Origin: CAVYUC01 sp963783085 | GTDB taxonomy: Bacteria; Bacteroidota; Bacteroidia; Bacteroidales; Prolixibacteraceae | Length of the DNA stretch: 64,000 nt | Reading direction: 5' to 3' | NCBI GenBank assembly: GCA_963783085.1 | Contig: CAWAMJ010000011.1 | Span: 1 to 64,000, forward strand | Shown: positions 43,339 through 52,452 of the stretch, in pieces | Position numbering within the stretch: position 1 is the first letter of the stretch | Layout: every line of letters starts with the position of its first letter | Translations under genes and position numbers: made by a program | Notes under the pieces: model-generated | Told to the model about the DNA's origin: nothing | What the model saw: only the letters and a program-made list of their open reading frames with translations | Databases searched by the model: none

Positions 43339-44809
43339 ATGACACAAAGAAGGGATTTTATCAAAAAAAGTATTCTTGGAACTGCGGGAATTACCATTGG
43401 TGGAATGGGGTTCAGCGCCAAATCGTATGCTTCGATTATGGGTGCCAACGACCGTTTCCGGATGGCAGTTTGCGGCGTAAACGGCCGGGGGAAAAGCCAT
43501 ATCAACGGTTTTGGCGGATTAGATAATTTGGAAATTGCCTATCTTGGTTGATCCCGACAGCGAGGTACTTGAAACCCGCATTAATGAAATGAAGGAAAAG
43601 GGAGGATTAAGTTCGCAGTGTGAAAGGAGTTACCGATGTTCGCCGGGTACTCGACGATCCAAACATTGATGCGATTAGCGTGGCCACACCCAACAGTTGG
43701 CATTCTTTAATGGTTATTTGGGCGGCACAGGCAAAAAAGCATTGCTACGTTGAAAAACCTGCAAGTCACGATATTTATGAAGGTCGTGTTGCACTTGGCT
43801 GCTGCTAAGAAATATGGCATTGTTGTTCAACATGGTACGCAACGGCGCAGCGACCCTGACTGGGCAAAACAGGTTTCAGAAATTCAGTCGGGAAAATACG
43901 GAAAAATGCTGGTTTCGCACGGGTTTGCCTGCAAGCCGCGGGAAGGAATTGGTTTCGAACCGCCTTCAAATCCACCATCCAATTTAGACTGGAATCTTTG
44001 GAAAGGGCCTGCCGTTATCGACCGTTATCATAAAAACCTGGTACATTACAACTGGCACTGGTTCTGGCAAACCGGAAACGGAGAATTAAACAACCAGGGA
44101 ACCCATCAGCTCGACGTAGCTTACTGGGCGCTCGACCCCGAAGTTGAAAATACTCATCCTGTGCGGGTAATGGCTATCGGCGGCAGGTTTAAATGGGGCG
44201 ACCAGGGTGAAACGCCAAATACCATGTTCGCACTTGCCGAATTTGCCAACGGACAATATGTATTTTTTAATGTGAGAAATGTAAATTATGAAGGTTATCA
44301 AAGAGAAGTAACCAACCGTTTTTACTTTGAAGACGGCGGAATTCTCCGCGACGGGGAATATCAGTCATATAACGGAAGCCAGCCGCGAAATGTGCCGATT
44401 AAAAACGTTCGTCAAACACCTGGCGGTAACTGGGAAAGTTTTGTAACTGCTTGTCGTGCCAACGATCCGTCAATGGCAAACGGAACCATGTACGATGCAC
44501 ATTACAGTTGCACCCTCGGGTCACCTGATGAATATCTCGTACCGGTTAGGCGAAAAAATGCCGTTCAATGCCCGCGCCGGAAGATTTGGAGACAATGAAC
44601 TGGCTTTCCGCGAGTTTATGAAAATTCATGATATTGCCGCCGACGGAATGGGAATTCCGCAAGACCAGGCAGAATATATAGTAGGGCCATGGTTACGATT
44701 TGATGGTGAAGCGGAACATTTTGTTGGCGATTATTCCGTTGAAGCCAACCGTTTGCTGAGAGATCCGCACAATGCAGGATTTGATGTTCCTACGCCTGAA
44801 TCCGTCTGA
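43339..44809 (+). pseudogene. Gfo/Idh/MocA-family oxidoreductase with Tat signal, broken by four frameshifts
   Basis: The gene starts MTQRRDFIKKS, a twin-arginine export signal (RRDFIKK) with a hydrophobic stretch. Then follow MAVCGVNGRGKSH (Rossmann-like), VATPNSWHSLMVIWAAQAKKHCYVEKPASHD (the family EKP motif), GELNNQGTHQLDVAYWAL and the C-terminal beta-sheet domain. The frame shifts near 43546, 43619, 43797 and 44519. In each case removing one base (three times a G, once a T) restores homology. With all four repaired, the length is exactly 489 codons with stop, 488 residues. These enzymes are NAD(P)-dependent sugar or inositol oxidoreductases, or glycosidase-like in Tat-exported members. 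Whether it is a real pseudogene or an assembly-error gene is open. Confidence 0.85.
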
Positions 44810-44858
44810 TCTTTTGCAAAATACTACGCTCGTTTTACAACAGCAGGCGCAGGATAGA

Positions 44859-44904
44859 AAACCGGTTTAATCTGAATTGATTGCAGATAAAACCGGTTCT
44901 TTAT
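44859..44904 (+). terminator. Terminator after the oxidoreductase gene
   Basis: AACCGGTTT and AATCTG in the left arm pair with CAGAT and AAACCGGTT in the right arm, with a small bulge and a TGATT-type loop, followed by CTTTATT. It lies 50 nt past the oxidoreductase stop and before the sigma gene. Confidence 0.7.
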
Positions 44905-45034
44905 TATAATAATCCACTCTTGTTTGTCAGCAATTCAGCGTGAAATATTATGATTTGAATTATTTTTGGTTATTGGTTTTTAGCAGATTTTCAAGTAAAT
45001 TACATCGCAGGAGTAACGTGCCAGCATAGCCAGG

Positions 45035-45620
45035 ATGGATACAAATCTAATTAAATCATTAAAAACCGGAGATGAAAAAGCCTTTGAAGTGGTTTTTAAA
45101 ACGTACTATCCCCGGTTGTGTATGTATGCTTTTCGTTACACCAAACAATTCGAAACCGCAGAAGATATTGTCAAGGATTTTTTTGTGGCTTTCTGGAACA
45201 ATCGCGAAAAACTGGATATAAAAATTTCGTTGCCGGGCTATTTGTTTCGCTCCGTCAGAAATGCCTGTCTGAACTTCCTCGACAGGGATTCGCGAAGAAA
45301 AAAAATCTGTTCCATCGAAGAAATCAATTCATTTCGGCAGCAACTACCGGGAACCCGGTTCCGGCGATTATCTTTTGGAAGATTTAATGACAAACGAGTT
45401 GGAGAAACAAATACTTCATGAAATTGAAAAACTGCCGGAAAGCTGCAGGACCATTTTTGAACTGAGCCGGTTCGAAGGGATGCCACACAAAAAAATCGCC
45501 AAAAAGCTAGGCATTTCTGAAAATACCGTTAAAGTGCAAATTTACAGAGCATTAAAAAACTTAAAAGAAGCCATTTCAGTAGGAGCGGTTGTGTTATTCC
45601 AACTTTTTTTTCAAAAATAA
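45035..45620 (+). pseudogene. ECF-type RNA polymerase sigma factor, frameshifted between regions 2 and 4
   Basis: Region 2 is in the first frame: IKSLKTGDEKAFEVVFKTYYPRL and FETAEDIVKDFFVAFW, then LPGYLFRSVRNACLNFLDRD. At the GGG of 45349-45351 the frame shifts by +1. The second frame carries region 4: KLPESCRTIFELSRFEGMPHKKIAKKLGISENTVKVQIYRALKNLKE. Repaired length is 194 residues, typical of Bacteroidota ECF sigmas tied to SusC/SusD loci. It would direct transcription of the downstream SusC operon(s). The usual FecR partner is not adjacent; the only one in view is at 56831. The break lies inside the error-rich stretch, so the gene may be intact in reality. Confidence 0.85.
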
Positions 45621-45947
45621 TTCACTTTTCGTAATCCCTTCACAGCGATTTTGTGTCATTATTTTAAATAATCTGACTATGACCGGCAGAAGCTCTGTAA
45701 CAAAGGATAAACTAAAAGCAACCGCTGATTTCTTTTCCGGAAGCGGCGATAAAGCCTGTTGCAAAAACCGGTTATTTCGAAAGATAAATTCCTCGTTCGC
45801 CGCAGAAACAACAATAAATTTTCAGAACAAAAGAATAAAAAATTGGGAGATCCGGTTAGATCTCCCATTCAAAAATGTGTTAATAAATGTTGCCAGGTAT
45901 TGGTAGTACCAAAGCAACCAGTTTTTAAACCTTAACGTTTCAAATTT
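45621..45947. promoter_or_regulatory. SusC leader region with a 9-bp hairpin
   Basis: 327 bases with no supported gene between the sigma factor and SusC. A perfect stem TGGGAGATC/GATCTCCCA with a 6-nt loop lies at 45844-45867. On the plus strand it has no T-run after it. On the minus strand it is followed by ATTTTTTATT, so it looks more like a terminator for an antisense transcript starting near the susC start. Bacteroides SusC operons are sometimes controlled by such antisense RNAs, but this case is only inference. The sigma-dependent promoter should also lie here; I could not pick it out. Confidence 0.4.
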
Positions 45948-48900
45948 ATGAAAAAAATTCGTAGTGGATTTTCCCGGCCATTGTTACGGGATTTTAAAAA
46001 GCTAATGCTCATGACGAAGCTAACAATCTTTCTAAGCCTTTTTTTTGTGGTGCAGCTTTCGGCCAATGGTTATTCTCAAACCCGGCTGAATGTTGACTCA
46101 AAAAACAAAACCGTAAAACAAGTGCTTTCGGATATTGAAGACCAAAGCGAATACCGTTTTTTTTACAACGACAAATTCATGGACCTGAACCGCCGGGTTA
46201 AATTCAATATCGAAAATGAAGTGATAACCAATGTAATGGATAACCTGTTCAGTTCGTTGGATGTGACTTACAAAATTCTCGAAAACAACCTGATTGTTAT
46301 TACACCAAACGAGAGCCAGCAAACCAAACGGGTTTCAGGAACGGTTACCGACGATAGCGGACAACCGCTGCCGGGAGTTACCGTAGCGGTAAAAGAAACA
46401 TCGCTGGGAACAATTACTGATTCCGATGGAAATTATTCGCTCACCAATATTCCCGAAGATGCAGTGCTGGTATTTTCATTTGTCGGAATGAAATCGCAGG
46501 AAATAGCCGTTGGAAATCAGTCAACGGTTAATGTTCAGCTGGAGGTTAGCGCTATTGGAATTGAGGAAGTTGTAGCAGTTGGTTATGGTGTGCAAAAAAA
46601 AGTCAATATGACTGGCGCGGTTTCGATGATTGAATTCGACGAAGACCTGGAAAACCGGCCGATCACCAATGCATCTCAGGCACTAAGCGGTAAAATGCCG
46701 GGAATTTGGGTGAGCCAGAATTCAGGGAAACCTGGAAGCGACGGGGCACAAATCCGTGTTCGCGGCTGGGGAACACTGAACAATTCCAATCCGCTGGTTA
46801 TCATCGATGGTATTGAGGGTGATTTTGAGCAATTAAATCCCAATGACATTGAAAGCATTTCGGTATTAAAAGATGCGGCGAGCGCTGCCATTTATGGATC
46901 AAAAGCTGCTAATGGGGTAATTCTGATTACAACCAAAACAGGTAAAACAAATGAGAGGATGCAAGTCAATTTATCTTCTTATTTTGGAATTCAGACGTTG
47001 GGAAGAAGGTATAACCTTATAACCAACAGCGCTGAACATATGAGAATGACAAACGAGGCATTGGTCAATGAAGGAGGAAGCCCGTTGTTTCCGGATAATA
47101 TGATTTCAGCATTTGAAAACGGAACGGATAAATACAAATATCCAAATACCGATTGGTTTGATGTTGCATTCGATAATGCTCCCATTCAGGAACACAATTT
47201 ATCCATTAAGGGTGGAACCGAAAAAAGTTCGTCTTTCCTTTCATTCAATTATCTGAATCAGGATGGAATGATTCCAAATACAAATACAGAAAGATATGGA
47301 ATCAGAGCCAATATCGAATCAAAAGTAAACAACTGGTTATCGGTGGATACCCGGATAAATTACAGCCGTAAAGTGTCAGTGGAAGCATACAATGACATTG
47401 TCTATGGATCTATGGGCCGTTTTTTTGATATGTTGAATGGTGTTACTCCCTATACCGCGCCTTATACCAGGGATGGGAAGTTTGGAGCAGTTGAAGCAAT
47501 TACAGATGATGGAAACATCCTGTTTGACAACAGAAATCCATTAATTGATGCCAACAATGGTAAGAAAATCGCTGAGGAAAACTTTTTAAATATCAATGCT
47601 TCTGCAAATATTAAGTTATTCGATTTTTTAAACTGGAGAACAACCGTTGCATCTACCGGGAATTGGAACTTAACAGATAATTACAATGAAACCATTATTG
47701 GCTATACAGACTCGGGAATTCCGATGATGACGAAAAATTACAACAGGGAAGGTATAGAGATTTCCCGCAGTCAGGTATCATCGCTTGTAAACAATGTGTT
47801 TTCTACATTGAATTTTAATAAAACAATTGCTGACATTCATGAATTCTCTGCAATAGCAGGATTGCAGGTGGAAGATAGGCAAATCAAAAACGTATATGCA
47901 AGAAGATCTGACCCGCCAAAAGAGGGACTTACGCAGGTAGATGCCGGTACATCAGGAATTCAGGGAGAAGGAAATATGGTTGGATTGAGAATGTTCTCTT
48001 ATTTTGGTCGTTTTAATTATGCACTTTCAGGTAAATACCTGATTGAAGCAAACATACGGGCGGATGCATCTTCCCGTTTCAAGGAAGGAAACAGATGGGG
48101 AATTTTCCCTGGATTTTCAGTGGGTTGGCGACTTATTGACGAATCTTTTATGGAAAACCAAAGTATTTTTTCAAATTTAAAATGGAGAGCTTCCTGGGGA
48201 CAATTGGGGAATCAAAATATTTCAGGATACTGGCCCTATTTAACAATCATCACCCAAAATAATGAATTAAGTTATAGTTATGGCGGTAGCTTTGCCCCGG
48301 GAGCGGCTGTGACCTCGTTAATTGATGAAGATATTACCTGGGAAACTACTACCACACTTGATATTGGTTTGGATGCAGGATTCCTGAATAATCAAATAAC
48401 TATTGAAGCTGATTATTTCCAAAAGAAAACTACCGATATTATTGTGCAGTTGCCCATTCCGGACATAATGGGTGATATAACACCTCCTTTTGAAAATGTG
48501 GGAGAAATGGTAAATAATGGTTTTGAGTTTACGATTAATTACGACAATCAATCCTTGAATCGTAATCGGTTTGGATATAATTTTGGATTAAATGCAACTT
48601 ACATTGACAATGAAGTTACTAAATTTCGCGGAGGCGATTCTCCCGATCAATTGTATTTAATCAGAGAAGGATACTCATACCGGTCACTTTACGGCTATAA
48701 AGCTGTTGGTATCTATCAAACCAATGATGAAGCGGCACAGCACATGAGTAATAACAGTTATAAACCCATTGCAGGTAACCTGAAGTTTGAGGATGTGAAT
48801 AATGATGGGAAACTGGGTTTTGAGGACAAGCAGGGAATCGGGAATACAATACCTAAAGTCACCTATGGTTTAACTACCGCATTTAAATATAAAGGATTCG

Positions 48901-49331
48901 ATTTAAATCTTTTATTTCAGGGGCTTTTAGGCGTTCATTCTTATAATAATAATCAATTAACCCAACTGAATTATGAAAACAGAACAATTTCTACCCGTTG
49001 GAGAGATGCCTGGACACCCCAGAATACAGACACGGATGTTCCAATTTTGTACTTTAATAACTCGTGGGATAATCTTGAATCTTCATATTGGGTGAAAGAA
49101 ATAAGTTTTTTAAAACTTAAAAATGTGCAGCTGGGTTATGCGCTGCCACCTGATCTTACAACACGGATTGGATTGCAAAAGATTTATCTTTATTTAAATG
49201 CACAAAATGTTTTTGTACTTGTAGACGAAAAATTTGAAGGTTACGATCCTGAAAAGAGTGCGTTTTCACATGGTACAAATCAATATCCTGTTCCGAGGAT
49301 AATTTCTTTAGGTTTAAATCTTAATTTCTAA
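45948..49331 (+). CDS. SusC-type TonB-dependent transporter with STN signalling domain (first of the pair)
   Basis: 1127 residues, intact. A long leader (to ANGYSQ, ~45) is followed by an STN domain (~50-125: NVDSKNKTVKQVLSDIEDQSEYRFFYNDKFMDL, VTYKILENNLIVIT). Next is a CarboxypepD-regulatory-like domain (SGTVTDDSGQPLPGVTVAVKE), the TonB region EEVVAVGYG, plug hallmarks PLVIIDGIEGD and ISVLKDAASAAIYGSKAANGVILITTK, and a barrel ending IISLGLNLNF. It imports oligosaccharides across the outer membrane. The STN domain normally touches a FecR anti-sigma, making this a sensor too. The first ~130 residues are nearly the same as in the SusC at 58048. It is followed by SusD after 4 nt. Confidence 0.95.
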   Translation: MKKIRSGFSRPLLRDFKKLMLMTKLTIFLSLFFVVQLSANGYSQTRLNVDSKNKTVKQVLSDIEDQSEYRFFYNDKFMDLNRRVKFNIENEVITNVMDNLFSSLDVTYKILENNLIVITPNESQQTKRVSGTVTDDSGQPLPGVTVAVKETSLGTITDSDGNYSLTNIPEDAVLVFSFVGMKSQEIAVGNQSTVNVQLEVSAIGIEEVVAVGYGVQKKVNMTGAVSMIEFDEDLENRPITNASQALSGKMPGIWVSQNSGKPGSDGAQIRVRGWGTLNNSNPLVIIDGIEGDFEQLNPNDIESISVLKDAASAAIYGSKAANGVILITTKTGKTNERMQVNLSSYFGIQTLGRRYNLITNSAEHMRMTNEALVNEGGSPLFPDNMISAFENGTDKYKYPNTDWFDVAFDNAPIQEHNLSIKGGTEKSSSFLSFNYLNQDGMIPNTNTERYGIRANIESKVNNWLSVDTRINYSRKVSVEAYNDIVYGSMGRFFDMLNGVTPYTAPYTRDGKFGAVEAITDDGNILFDNRNPLIDANNGKKIAEENFLNINASANIKLFDFLNWRTTVASTGNWNLTDNYNETIIGYTDSGIPMMTKNYNREGIEISRSQVSSLVNNVFSTLNFNKTIADIHEFSAIAGLQVEDRQIKNVYARRSDPPKEGLTQVDAGTSGIQGEGNMVGLRMFSYFGRFNYALSGKYLIEANIRADASSRFKEGNRWGIFPGFSVGWRLIDESFMENQSIFSNLKWRASWGQLGNQNISGYWPYLTIITQNNELSYSYGGSFAPGAAVTSLIDEDITWETTTTLDIGLDAGFLNNQITIEADYFQKKTTDIIVQLPIPDIMGDITPPFENVGEMVNNGFEFTINYDNQSLNRNRFGYNFGLNATYIDNEVTKFRGGDSPDQLYLIREGYSYRSLYGYKAVGIYQTNDEAAQHMSNNSYKPIAGNLKFEDVNNDGKLGFEDKQGIGNTIPKVTYGLTTAFKYKGFDLNLLFQGLLGVHSYNNNQLTQLNYENRTISTRWRDAWTPQNTDTDVPILYFNNSWDNLESSYWVKEISFLKLKNVQLGYALPPDLTTRIGLQKIYLYLNAQNVFVLVDEKFEGYDPEKSAFSHGTNQYPVPRIISLGLNLNF

Positions 49332-49335
49332 AAAC

Positions 49336-50937
49336 ATGAAAATGAAACTAAAAAATATAATAACTTATAGTTTGCTGTCTGTATTGCTTTTAACTTCAGG
49401 TGGATGCGTTGAGAAATTTTTGGATTTTTTCCCGGAAGATAAAATCACATCCGCCAACTTTCCGGTAGACGAAGACGATATTGTGCTTCTGCTCAATGGG
49501 CTCTACGGCCAACTTCGCGAAAATGAACTTTACAACCAGGGCTTTTTTGCATTCGGAGTGCTGGATGGCGCTACGCCAAATGCATTCAACTGGGGGAATT
49601 TACCCGTCACAAAAATCGGTAACGGACAACTTTCGGCAACGGATGGCGGAATTGTTAATTTTCGCTGGACGAGAGGTTATGCCATTATATTCAGGGCCAA
49701 TTATTTACTTCAGGCGCTGGAAGAAGTTGAACTGAGCGAAGATTTAAAGTCGATGTATGCTGCGGAAGCGCGGTTTTTGCGTGGCGTGGCTTATGCAACT
49801 TTGGTGGAATCATATGGTGGTGTGCCGATTATTTTAGGTTCAATTACCACGGAAGAGGCCAGAACCATTCCGAGAAGTACCGCAGAAGAAACGTGGAATC
49901 AGGCAATGTCCGATTACGATTATGCCATTGCCAACCTCGATGTAGACGCACCGCAGGTTGGCCGCGCTACCAAAGGTGCAGCTATGGCCATGAAAATGAG
50001 GGCCTATTTATATCAAAATAAATTCAACGAAGTGCTCACCATGGCGAATCAGATCATCGAACTGAACAAATATTCGCTTTTTCCAAGTTATGAAGGTTTG
50101 TTTCAACTGGCGCATGAAAACAGCAACGAGGTAATTTTTGATATTCAATACATCAGGGGCGAAAATTCGCAGGGAACGCGGCTCGACCAGTTCACAGGCA
50201 CCGGAACCGGAAGCTGGACACGCGGTACGCGCTACGTACCCACAGAAGATTTAGTGAACGCTTATGAAAAGATCGACGGTTCACCTGGCAAATATTTCGA
50301 GTCGGAAATTGATTTGGATAACCCGTATGACGGATGGGATCCGCGCCTGAAATTCACAGTAGTGGTGCCGGGTTCGTATTATCTGGGTTACCGTTTCCCA
50401 AATTACCTGTATCCCGGCGGTGCATATAATCATCCCGGCAACCGTATAAAACACCTCAGCACCCGAAAATACCGGGTGGATAACGAAGCGGATATGCCAC
50501 CGACCGATCAATCGGATTTGAACAACATCATCATACGTTATGCCGATGTTCTTTTATCAAAAGCAGAAGCGCTGATAGAAACAGGAGGCAATGTAGATGA
50601 AGCCATCGCATTGATGAACAGGGTAAGAACCGAAAGGGACGATGTAAAAATAACTCCGCTGCCCATGGGTTTGTCGCGTGAAGAAGCCCGGGAAAAACTT
50701 CGGCACGAAAGACGCATTGAATTTGCGCTTGAAGGATTGTACTGGATGGATATCAAACGCTGGCAAAAAATGGATGGCTATGCCGACAGGATTTATCCGG
50801 TTGAAGTAAGGGACCACAACGGAAGCATCATTGAAACAAAATTTCCGGATGGATACAAAGAATACTTCAATTTGCTGCCCATTCCGAACAGTGAACTTTC
50901 GTTGAATGAAAATCTGGAACAAAATCCGGGATGGTAA
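49336..50937 (+). CDS. SusD/RagB-family glycan-binding lipoprotein (first of the pair)
   Basis: 533 residues, lipobox LTSGGC (Cys24), then VEKFLDFFPEDKIT. SusD hallmarks are AEARFLRGVAYATLVESYGGVPIILG, AMAMKMRAYLYQNKFNEVL, NIIIRYADVLLSKAEALIETGG, REKLRHERRIEFALEGLYWMDIKRW and the ending LPIPNSELSLNENLEQNPGW. It forms the lid over the preceding SusC. A hairpin follows the stop, so SusC-SusD may be made at a higher level than the sulfatases behind it. Confidence 0.95.
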   Translation: MKMKLKNIITYSLLSVLLLTSGGCVEKFLDFFPEDKITSANFPVDEDDIVLLLNGLYGQLRENELYNQGFFAFGVLDGATPNAFNWGNLPVTKIGNGQLSATDGGIVNFRWTRGYAIIFRANYLLQALEEVELSEDLKSMYAAEARFLRGVAYATLVESYGGVPIILGSITTEEARTIPRSTAEETWNQAMSDYDYAIANLDVDAPQVGRATKGAAMAMKMRAYLYQNKFNEVLTMANQIIELNKYSLFPSYEGLFQLAHENSNEVIFDIQYIRGENSQGTRLDQFTGTGTGSWTRGTRYVPTEDLVNAYEKIDGSPGKYFESEIDLDNPYDGWDPRLKFTVVVPGSYYLGYRFPNYLYPGGAYNHPGNRIKHLSTRKYRVDNEADMPPTDQSDLNNIIIRYADVLLSKAEALIETGGNVDEAIALMNRVRTERDDVKITPLPMGLSREEAREKLRHERRIEFALEGLYWMDIKRWQKMDGYADRIYPVEVRDHNGSIIETKFPDGYKEYFNLLPIPNSELSLNENLEQNPGW

Positions 50938-50951
50938 AACTTAAACCAACT

Positions 50952-50997
50952 GAAAGGATTTCGGATTTTTGCCGGAATCCTTTCCTTTAAATTTTTT
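50952..50997 (+). terminator. Hairpin with T-rich tail between SusD and the sulfatases (attenuator)
   Basis: GAAAGGATTTCGG (50952-50964) pairs with CCGGAATCCTTTC (50972-50984) over 13 positions with one U-G pair and a 7-nt loop. CTTTAAATTTTTT follows. It lies between the SusD stop (50937) and the sulfatase ATG (51001) and probably lets only part of the transcripts continue. Confidence 0.65.
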
Positions 50998-51000
50998 AAA

Positions 51001-52425
51001 ATGAAAAAACAACTTCTTGTCCAGTTGCTGATCGTGATTTCTGTGTTTTCAGGTTTTGCAGCAGATACAAAAACTCCGAACATTATTTTAATTCTGGCCG
51101 ATGATCTGGGGTACAACGATTTAACCTGCTACCGAAACCACAATCCCGGCCAGTCGAAAGAATTTCCTCCCACGGCACAAACACCAAACATCGACCAACT
51201 GGCCGAACACGGAATTCGTTTTACTGATTTTTATTGTGGCGCCGCCGTTTGCAGCCCGTCGCGTTCAGCGCTGATGACAGGCAGAAATGCGACGCGCGTT
51301 GGCATTTACAACTGGATTCCCGAGGAATCGCCGATGCATTTGAGGGCCAGTGAGGTTACCATCGCCGAAATGCTGAAGCAAAAAGATTACAAAACCGCTC
51401 ATTTCGGAAAATGGCATTTAACTTCACAAGGAACTGATCAGCCGTTGCCAAACGACCAGGGATTTGATTACAGTTTCTTCGCGTACAACAATGCGGTTCC
51501 GTCGCAACACAATCCGGAGAATTATTACCGGAATGGCGAACCGGTCGGAAAACTGGAAGGTTATGCCTGTCAGTTGGTCGTGGATGAAGCGCTTCAATGG
51601 CTGGATAAAAACAATCATGCGGATGCACCGTTTTACATCGATGTGTGGTTTAACGAACCTCACCTGAAGGTGGCCGCACCGGAAGAATTAACGAAAAGGC
51701 ACAAATACAATTCTGAATATTACGGCGCCATCGAGAATATGGACATTGCCGTGGGCAGGTTGATGGATTACCTGAAAAAGAACAAACTCATCGATAATAC
51801 CATCGTTATTTTTACTTCCGATAACGGTTCCCGCTGGGATCATTCCAACGATCCGCTGCGTGGCGAAAAATGTTTTAACTACGAAGGAGGCATTCGCGAA
51901 CCGTTCATAATTTCATGGCCGCCTAAAATCCCGCAAGGAAAAACCAGCAACTTTACCGGTAGTTTTACCGATATCTTACCCACTATTGCTTCCATTACAC
52001 AGGTTCCGCTGCCCGCCGACCGCGTTTACGACGGACTGGATATTTCGCCCGTGTTTTTTGGGAAAAACATTCCTGCCCGCGAAGAACCGGTTTTCTTTTA
52101 CCGCTATTTTCACGATCCCATCTGCATGTTGAGGGAAGGCGACTGGTGTTTGCTCGGCTACCAGAAATTGATTCCGTATGCAGAATCGTTAAATGAAGGT
52201 GAATTGGCGAACATCAAGCCGTGGAACTTTGAACAAAACCACATGGAATACCTGAAAACCCTGGTTCCCACCATTTTCGAACTGTACAACTTAAAAAATG
52301 ATGTGGAGCAAAAACACGATGTAGCAGGCGAACACCCGGAATTAGTTGAAAAAATGAAAAAAGAAATGCTGCAACTCCGCGATGAAATGGTAAAAGAAGG
52401 CGGTGATTGGTATTCCGAAAATTAA
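51001..52425 (+). CDS. Type I (formylglycine) sulfatase 1, secreted
   Basis: 474 residues with a signal peptide (1-20). Metal-binding Asp34/Asp35 in ILADDLGYND, the maturation motif Cys84-Ser-Pro-Ser-Arg88 in AAVCSPSRSALMTGR (Cys becomes formylglycine), KTAHFGKWHL, and FTSDNGSRWDHSNDPLRGEK completing the metal and substrate site. The C-terminal subdomain starts near FYRYFHDPICMLREG. The family hydrolyses sulfate esters on glycans; the exact linkage cannot be read from sequence. It is the first of four consecutive sulfatases. No maturase gene (anSME) is in the window. Confidence 0.93.
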   Translation: MKKQLLVQLLIVISVFSGFAADTKTPNIILILADDLGYNDLTCYRNHNPGQSKEFPPTAQTPNIDQLAEHGIRFTDFYCGAAVCSPSRSALMTGRNATRVGIYNWIPEESPMHLRASEVTIAEMLKQKDYKTAHFGKWHLTSQGTDQPLPNDQGFDYSFFAYNNAVPSQHNPENYYRNGEPVGKLEGYACQLVVDEALQWLDKNNHADAPFYIDVWFNEPHLKVAAPEELTKRHKYNSEYYGAIENMDIAVGRLMDYLKKNKLIDNTIVIFTSDNGSRWDHSNDPLRGEKCFNYEGGIREPFIISWPPKIPQGKTSNFTGSFTDILPTIASITQVPLPADRVYDGLDISPVFFGKNIPAREEPVFFYRYFHDPICMLREGDWCLLGYQKLIPYAESLNEGELANIKPWNFEQNHMEYLKTLVPTIFELYNLKNDVEQKHDVAGEHPELVEKMKKEMLQLRDEMVKEGGDWYSEN

Positions 52426-52452
52426 TGTTGAACTTTCGAATAAATTCAAAAA

